Shown here: piece by piece, positions 58,307 to 64,000 of the stretch
How positions within the stretch are numbered: position 1 is the stretch's first letter
Layout: every line of letters starts with the position of its first letter
Assembly: GCA_025201345.1 (NCBI GenBank)
Contig: JAIXMG010000020.1
Span: forward strand, 124,001 to 188,000
DNA: 64,000 bases
Reading direction: 5' to 3'
Origin: Thamnidium elegans
Lineage: Eukaryota; Mucoromycota; Mucoromycetes; Mucorales; Mucoraceae
Notes under the pieces: model-generated
The model's database searches: none
What the model saw: only the letters and a program-made list of their open reading frames with translations
Told to the model about the DNA's origin: nothing
Program-made: the position numbers and the translations under genes

Positions 58307-59966
58307 TTAGTCATTTTCCAACTCCTTTTTTTTTTCAGAATATACTACAACTCTCGACCTACGTATCGGTACCTGCATCCCTAAAACAGATCGAATACTA
58401 TCTTCTATTTGTTGAATAGCATCTGTTTGGAAGTAGACTAATATTAACAAAGGCATTTCAGAGATCTCCGATTGAAGAATTTGGACAAGCACTTGCGATA
58501 ATTCCTTCTATAGTATCAAAAAAAAAAAAGTTATAATTCTAAAGACTATTGCATTTTTTATTTTACCTGTTTCTTAAGAAATTGATCAGCTGATAATAAC
58601 ATTAAGCAAAGTAATAACTGAACTAGCCTAGAAAATATGTTAACGTACGTTAAGTATTACCGTCTTTTAGTATCAAGAAATACCTCTCCGTGCCGGTTAG
58701 ACTCAGTACTTTTAGTAAAGAAGCAACTTCAGTATCAACTAGTTTAATACCAAAGTACCCAACAATACCAGCTAGTGCGCGAATAGCTGATGATATTGCC
58801 AAATGATTTGTTTGCAGGTCCGACTACATCATGTACATGTTAGAAAGTATCAATATTAATATAATATATTCTACCGCACCATGTTTGTCTCTATTTCAGC
58901 AATAATTCTTTGCTTCATTTTCACGAAGTATTGTCCACTATTAGCGGATTGTACTAAAAACCAAGTAGATTTTCCATAGAACACACCGTTTAAAAATTCA
59001 ACCTTTTATGACCCATTAGTACCTGTATTATATTATACGTATATTTGACTCACTAGGTCTCGACAATAGATAACGGTTAATCTTGTAACAAGATCAGGCA
59101 ATATTTGCATTTCAACTAATTTAAATCGAACCATGGAAGCATAGTCAGGATATTCTTCGATTATTTTAAAAATCATTTCACTAATATAAACATTTAATAT
59201 ATATGCCCTAGCAATATGTTGTTCAGTGTATCGAATGTACCTTAGTTGTATAGCATAAATCGAGTTTAGTTTATGAACACATTGCAATAATTGATCGATA
59301 AACTATATAATGGAATTTGAGTGACCGTTTTCGTTATACCCCCCTCTCTTTTACTTTACATCTCTATACGCGTACGGATTGTTTTTTGATAATCCTTTTA
59401 CTAATTCACATCTTGTCGATATATGAACAAATCCTTCCAGTAAATACTAAATAAATTACATAAGTGCCACGCTATATTTCTAACACGCGCGTTCCCATAC
59501 TTTCCAACAACACATATTGCCTTGATTATATTCAATTTCATCGTATAATTCAATAACTTCAAATATAAGAACCCCATTTTCTCTCAAGAAGGCTTCATTA
59601 TTCAAAAGTCGCAAGTTGGCCCGAATGTTTTTATTAGCGCGTTCAGTCACTTCATGTTGAACATTGAATTGAATGTAGAACAATTCACATAAAACTTCAC
59701 TATATTTTTTTTAAAAAAAAGGGGGGAGGAGGGGTCCTTACTCTTAGTTTGACAGTTATAGTAAAAAAAAACAATTTTTCGATTCTTACAATTTCCAGTC
59801 CTGTTGTCCAAATGTTTTGAATTGTACCTACCATAGATATTTAGTAACATTGTATAAAGGACATTGTCTTTTAATGTACCAAAGCTTCTTCCAATCCTAT
59901 TTTTGATGAGGATCTTTTAAACTCAAGGAATCGTTTCGTTAATTCTACTTCTGCTTCTGGATTCAT
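58307..59966 (-). CDS. Multi-exon helical-repeat protein of unknown function, with an apparent frameshift
   Basis: Nine exons by splice sites: 59880-59966, 59790-59827, 59501-59699, 59360-59446, 59054-59302, about 58880-59000, 58684-58823, 58567-58627 and 58307-58507, about 390 residues. The protein is all-helical in look (FEVLCELFYIQFNVQHEVTE, IARAYILNVYISEMIFKII, SDLQTNHLAISSAIRALAG, LLLCLMLLSADQFLKKQ), HEAT/ARM-like, ending PIRRSRVVVYSEKKKELEND. In exon 6, VEFLNGV and the following FYGKSTWFLVQSANSGQYF lie in different frames, and no AG or plausible intron resolves it. So the gene carries a 1-nt error, a real frameshift, or unusual splicing. Integrator subunit 2 is a possible family to test, but I see no diagnostic motif. 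Confidence 0.55.
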
Positions 59967-61447
59967 TGGATTCTCTTAAACGCTACCCGAAAGTGCAAGA
60001 AGAAATATGACTTAATAGACGAGAGACTGAGATTAAAAAAAAACTTTTGTTTTCAAAAGTGAATTAAAGTTGCTTAAATAATTTAGATTTATGCGGAAGA
60101 AAAGGAAGTAGAAGACCCAAGTTGGATAACTCTTGTATATATTCTGCATTTCTTCTACAATATACCTGATAGCTTTGGTTTATTAATTAACACAATTCAA
60201 GTTGAGCTCGTCTACGGTAAAAAACGGCACGGACTATCTTATCCAAAGGTGTATTCATCGCATTATTAAGTTTATTTTTTTACATAGTAATTTAGTGTAT
60301 ATAAATGTCTCAGGGCGAGCACTTCATATTCAAATATGATATTTTGCTACACGTTTAATATATTATAGTTTACGCCGACTATATATATATAAAAAAATAG
60401 ATTAGTATGCTAAAAGATAAATCCTAGACTTTCTCGTTAATGGGAAAACATTGTTTTTTTAGTCTAACAATTTTATCGTTAAATGTGGCACCATCGCTTT
60501 TCTGTTTGTTTTTTCGGTATTTTTATTTGTCTCTTTATAAATAGAATCCGAATAACCTTCTTTTTTTTTTTTCGGCGCCAGTACCTCTATTGCTGCAGAT
60601 TATTTTGTTTTTGTTTGTTGTTAGGCTCGGCTAAGGCCAAGTTTTTTATATTATCATAAATTTTTAGGGGCTCATGTGTTTATCAAAACCATTTTAGTTC
60701 CTTATAGTTCTATAAAAGAAACTTTTAAGCGCTGCAAGCGACAAAATTTTGATAGCTAAAAAGCCACTACATGTCAAATAAAGCGCATGATGGTAAATAG
60801 GCTTTTTTGTTCCCTAAATTAACGAATTAGTCTATAGTTCCTTTCCCGACGTACTGTCTACTTTATTGCTATTCATTTTTTTTAAAACCATCACTCGCAA
60901 AGAGGGAAAAAATATGTATACTTCAATACAAGTAATATTGCAAATATGTACATAATAAAAAATAAAAAATAAAAAAATTATCTACTCGTTTTATAAAAAC
61001 AAATATACTATTATGATAGGTGCATTAAATGAATCTTGATAAAAAGTCTGGAACTTTTTCTACACTGTACCTTTCCGTTGCCGACGCATAGATATAGATT
61101 ACTGCGTTTTGTGGCAATTCAAGCGATCAAGACTCATTTTCGTAACTAATCACCCTTAGTTATAAATGAAACCTGCAGATAATTTAATCCTGTCACGCAC
61201 CTCATTACTATATTTCTATATTTCTCTAAAGTGAACTGTGTTTATAACGGCAATGATTAGTGTCGTTAACTATTTAGTAAGCATAATTGAATATATACAT
61301 TTACGGCTCTTTTAATTTTTTTAAATAAAATATACAAAAAAAAGTAAAACGTAAATAAAAAATAAAAGGAGGACAAATAGGAGTATGCGATTATTAATTT
61401 TTATTGTAATGTAATTATTTTTGAGATAAGGCCTTGAAGTCTATTTC
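59967..61447. other. Intergenic
   Basis: About 1.5 kb of A/T-rich DNA with short A or T runs. No coding relic, RNA gene or repeat was recognised. Confidence 0.5.
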
Positions 61448-62389
61448 TTAAAAAATAGGATAAACTGGTTTCAGGTAGTAAAAGGAGGGGGTTGGGTCAC
61501 TTTTATTCCCCTCTACTTCTCCTTGATGATATGACTTTCGTTGTTGGTATACAGCAGTTGCAACCAGTAAGATAATTAAAGCAGCAGTAGCAAGAGTTTT
61601 TTTGTTTTGTTGAATATTAGACGTTTTTTTTATGGGTGCGATGGAGATGAATGTTAGAGTTCTGCAGTCTCTAAAACTAGAAGCGCGAGGACGCTGATTA
61701 ATATTTACAGGTAATGATGGTTTTGAAAGAGTAGACGAAGTCTTACAACAAGTAATGGACTCAGACCTTCTTGTTCTTGTTTGAATATTATGTTTTTTAG
61801 TTGGTACAATGACAGATTTTTCGTATTCTTGTAATTGATATAATAATTCCATATTCGGTCGAATTCCAGGCGCCCTTTCCTGTACATATTTCAATGCACG
61901 ATCCAAGGACCAATTTTGGCCCGCCAAAGAATTTTCGACACAAGTGATTTTTGCTAGTTGACGACTGGCACATAATAAATAAGCAATTACCAGAGCTGCT
62001 GATCTTTCAATACCTTGCTGACAATGGATGAATACATTTTTTCGTTTGCTATGTGCTAATTGGATTTTTGAAATAGCTTGTGCGAATTCCACATGGGCTA
62101 AATTATTTTGACTATGTGTCCAACGCATATGATGGTATTCTTTAATAGTAGGGATTGTAGTAATGTTAATTTCGCTAGCGACATTAATCACACAGTTTAT
62201 ATCGAGTTTATTTAATTGAGACCCATTTGATGCGTTATAATAAGAACCCAAGTATAAATTAGGTAGAATACAAGCTGGGCCATGCTTATATAAATCGTTT
62301 TTATCTTGCTCTTTATAAAGTAGAGATGGTTTTGTTGAAGAAGCAAGTTTTAAAGCAAGTTTTTTAGGATTCTTTTTTAAATTAGTCAT
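61448..62389 (-). CDS. Dual-specificity protein phosphatase, fungal MAPK-phosphatase-like, with C-terminal hydrophobic segment
   Basis: Single exon, 313 residues. The DSP domain covers about residues 38-195: ILPNLYLGSYYNASN, LDINCVINVASE, and the P-loop HCQQGIERSAALVIAYLL with catalytic Cys123 and Arg129. The line before the P-loop reads MRWTHSQNNL, like the W-x-H-x-S-Q region of fungal Msg5/Sdp1/Pmp1 rather than the usual Asp-containing general-acid loop. After a basic Ser/Thr-rich stretch there is a hydrophobic segment, about residues 267-284 (TLATAALIILLVATAVY). It is followed by a charged tail of about 28 residues, so it could be membrane-anchored near the C-terminus. Substrates are probably MAP kinases by family; the membrane anchor is inferred. 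Confidence 0.82.
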   Translation of the reverse strand: MTNLKKNPKKLALKLASSTKPSLLYKEQDKNDLYKHGPACILPNLYLGSYYNASNGSQLNKLDINCVINVASEINITTIPTIKEYHHMRWTHSQNNLAHVEFAQAISKIQLAHSKRKNVFIHCQQGIERSAALVIAYLLCASRQLAKITCVENSLAGQNWSLDRALKYVQERAPGIRPNMELLYQLQEYEKSVIVPTKKHNIQTRTRRSESITCCKTSSTLSKPSLPVNINQRPRASSFRDCRTLTFISIAPIKKTSNIQQNKKTLATAALIILLVATAVYQQRKSYHQGEVEGNKSDPTPSFYYLKPVYPIF

Positions 62390-62770
62390 ATTAGTGTAAT
62401 AAAAAGGAAAGAAGAGGTAATATATGTGTATATGTAAAAAAAAAAGAAGATATTTATAATTAAAATTGAATCATCAACATGCATGTAGATCTAATTAATT
62501 TAACATTACCCAACCAAAATCAAATATTTCAATTCCAAAGGAGTCTTGAGCCCTTGTACGTTTTTTTCCCTCTTTTTTAAATCCATGTAATTTACAATAT
62601 TCTCCTAAGGACAAAATATGTATATAAAAAGAAAGAAAACTGTGATACTTATTTCAAACAAATAAAAGGAGAAGTTTGTTGAATATTCTAAAGTTCTTAT
62701 AGTGTTGTATGTGTGTTTTTTTATTAATAAAAAATAGATGTAAGAAAAGTTCCTATATTTTTAAAATAAT
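62390..62770. other. Intergenic
   Basis: A 381-bp spacer, A/T-rich, holding the 5' flank of the phosphatase gene and the 3' end of the next gene. No gene is seen. Confidence 0.5.
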
Positions 62771-63708
62771 TTAAGCGGAAGCACCGAGAGTAGGGAAAGC
62801 GGAAGCATCTTGGAGGTTGACAGCGGGACCGTTGCTGGCCTTGGCGGCACGACGACCGTTAGACTTGGCGTTGTTACCACCACGACCACCACGACGATCG
62901 TTAGTCTTACGGAATTCAGGACGGGCCTTCTCTTGGAAACGTTGTTCGATTTCAACGAAAACCTTTTGGGTACGGACCTTTTCGGTGGTCTTCTTGACAG
63001 ACTTGGTTTCCTTGGAGATATAGAACTCTTGGAAATCTTCCTTGGTGAAGGTAACGGTACCCTTGAAAGCAGCCTCATCAGCATCGTTAGCCTTACGGGC
63101 TTCAGGGAGAGAGACCTTCAAGGCCTTGTTGGCCTTCTCGGCGAGGTATTCCTCGAGAGTCTTGACTTGCTCTTCTTCCTCAACGGGAGCGGCCTCTTCG
63201 GTGGTAGCGGCATCAGTAGATTGAACATCCTTGGCAGCCTCAGCTTCGGCGTTTTCAGCCTTACCCCAACCCTTGTTGACCTTCTTTTCAGTATCACTAT
63301 GTTGAAGTTTCTTTAGAAACTTACATTCGACATAATATCTCTCTTTTTTTTATTTTTACTTACACAATACCGGTACCGGAGTGACGGTCGAATTGACGAC
63401 GAGGGGCACGACCACCTTCCTTGGTTTGACGACCTTCCTTGGATTGACGCTTGGGGTTGGTACCCTTGGCAGCACGAGCAGCTAAAGATTTAAATAAAAA
63501 GGTTAATTTTAGAGCCCTTAAAATTTTTTTCCAAAAAAAAATAGCAATAATTTCTTCCAGTAACCAAAAAATAAAAAGTGAATATAGTATTGAAGTCGTA
63601 GGACAGATAGATTCATTCGAATGTAAATATAAATCTCGGTGCGATCGACATGGAGACTTTATTTAAGTATCCAAAGCTCGGCCCTGAACTTTTTTTGTTT
63701 CCAAAATG

Positions 63709-63748
<40 letters not shown>

Positions 63749-64000
63749 GTAACATGGTGAGTATTTTACTTTTGTTATGGTCGATTGTATTTGTTGAGTT
63801 ATACTGAAGGTTACTTTTGTTGTTACTATATTCACTTTCTGATCGTTTGGTCTTTTGATTGCAGGAAAGAGAAAATAAAAATTAAATGTCAACATTTACC
63901 ATCCTTGTTAATCTTGCTGACGTTCTTCTTGTCAATAACGACAGGGGCAGCCTCTTCCTTGACAGGTTGAGGACGAGCGACCTCACCGTCACCGAGGATG
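62771..64000 (-). CDS. Stm1/SERBP1-type (HABP4_PAI-RBP1) ribosome- and mRNA-binding protein, 5' end beyond the window
   Basis: Three exons visible, 63900-64000 (partial), 63364-63481 and 62771-63296. Family features in order: a Lys/Pro-rich N-region, the Arg/Gly/Gln segment RAPRRQFDRHSGTGIVDTEK, KKVNKGWGKAE, an acidic stretch EEAAPVEEEEQ, TLEEYLAEKANKAL, then the C-terminal RF.EKARPEFRKTNDRRG and a Gly/Arg/Asn-rich tail ending ASAFPTLGASA. RQFDRHSGTG and WG are the hallmark of the HABP4_PAI-RBP1 domain. Orthologues sit in the mRNA channel of idle 80S ribosomes. Codons are strongly biased to GGT/GCC/GTC/AAG, typical of high expression. The 418-nt intron (63482-63899) is several times longer than any other found here. 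Confidence 0.88.
63711..63745. repeat. T run inside the long intron of the SERBP1-like gene
   Basis: Continuous T run of about 35 nt on the plus strand (poly-A in the transcript) within the 418-nt intron. Confidence 0.8.

Overview
The window reads as nuclear DNA of an early-diverging filamentous fungus, most likely a Mucoromycota (Mucorales-like) species. The reasons are a very A/T-rich background, many short (about 55-75 nt) GT-AG introns, homopolymer A or T runs up to 44 nt, genes with fungal orthologues (NOP9, ERT1/AcuM-type zinc cluster factor, synaptojanin-like phosphatase, glycogen debranching enzyme), and relics of Tc1-like transposase and zinc-knuckle sequences. There are no operons. 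Exon structures below were worked out by hand from splice sites and reading-frame continuity; nearly all sum to whole codons.

Layout. 0.4-3.2 kb: two divergent calmodulin-like genes. 4.4-6.0 kb: a four-pass Sur7/PalI-like membrane protein. 6.3-6.9 kb: a decayed copy of ribosomal protein uS5 (RPS2). 7.0-15.1 kb: F-box protein, small two-pass membrane protein, GH15 trehalase-like hydrolase and fumarylacetoacetase, all on the minus strand. 15.1-19.3 kb: gene-poor, with transposon relics. 19.3-38.3 kb: the dense housekeeping part: SLC10A7-like carrier, glycogen debranching enzyme, SAC/5-phosphatase, EI24-like protein, NOP9, an unknown protein, a Vip1-like RRM protein and a methyltransferase with a predicted N-myristoylation signal. 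40.0 kb: tRNA-Arg(UCU). 43.2-47.6 kb: a conserved low-complexity fungal protein and an ERT1/AcuM-type regulator. 48.1-56.8 kb: three tandem, same-strand genes for secreted repeat proteins. 58.3-64 kb: a multi-exon helical protein with an apparent frameshift, a dual-specificity phosphatase, and the 3' part of a Stm1/SERBP1-type ribosome-binding protein that runs off the window.

The most interesting part is the 48-57 kb cluster. Each of the three products has a signal peptide of the same family (MQLKFVPLGLIAS-like), at least one copy of a roughly 40-residue core unit (pattern SLVDASDLNVQ...HIAN...VV.NANN...V.VLKR), and repeated dibasic or RR/KRR boundaries. They look like Kex2-processed repeat proteins (KEP class; compare Ustilago Rep1). 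One carries a Gly/His-rich middle, one carries six basic 40-residue units behind an acidic linker, and one is almost entirely acidic. Two of the three share an intron position and a 17-nt upstream block. I know of no description of this particular family, and its function is inferred only.

Metabolic links: the GH15 hydrolase and the glycogen debranching enzyme both act on alpha-glucans or trehalose, and ERT1/AcuM-type factors control gluconeogenic genes in other fungi. The genes are not clustered by pathway and no co-regulation is shown.
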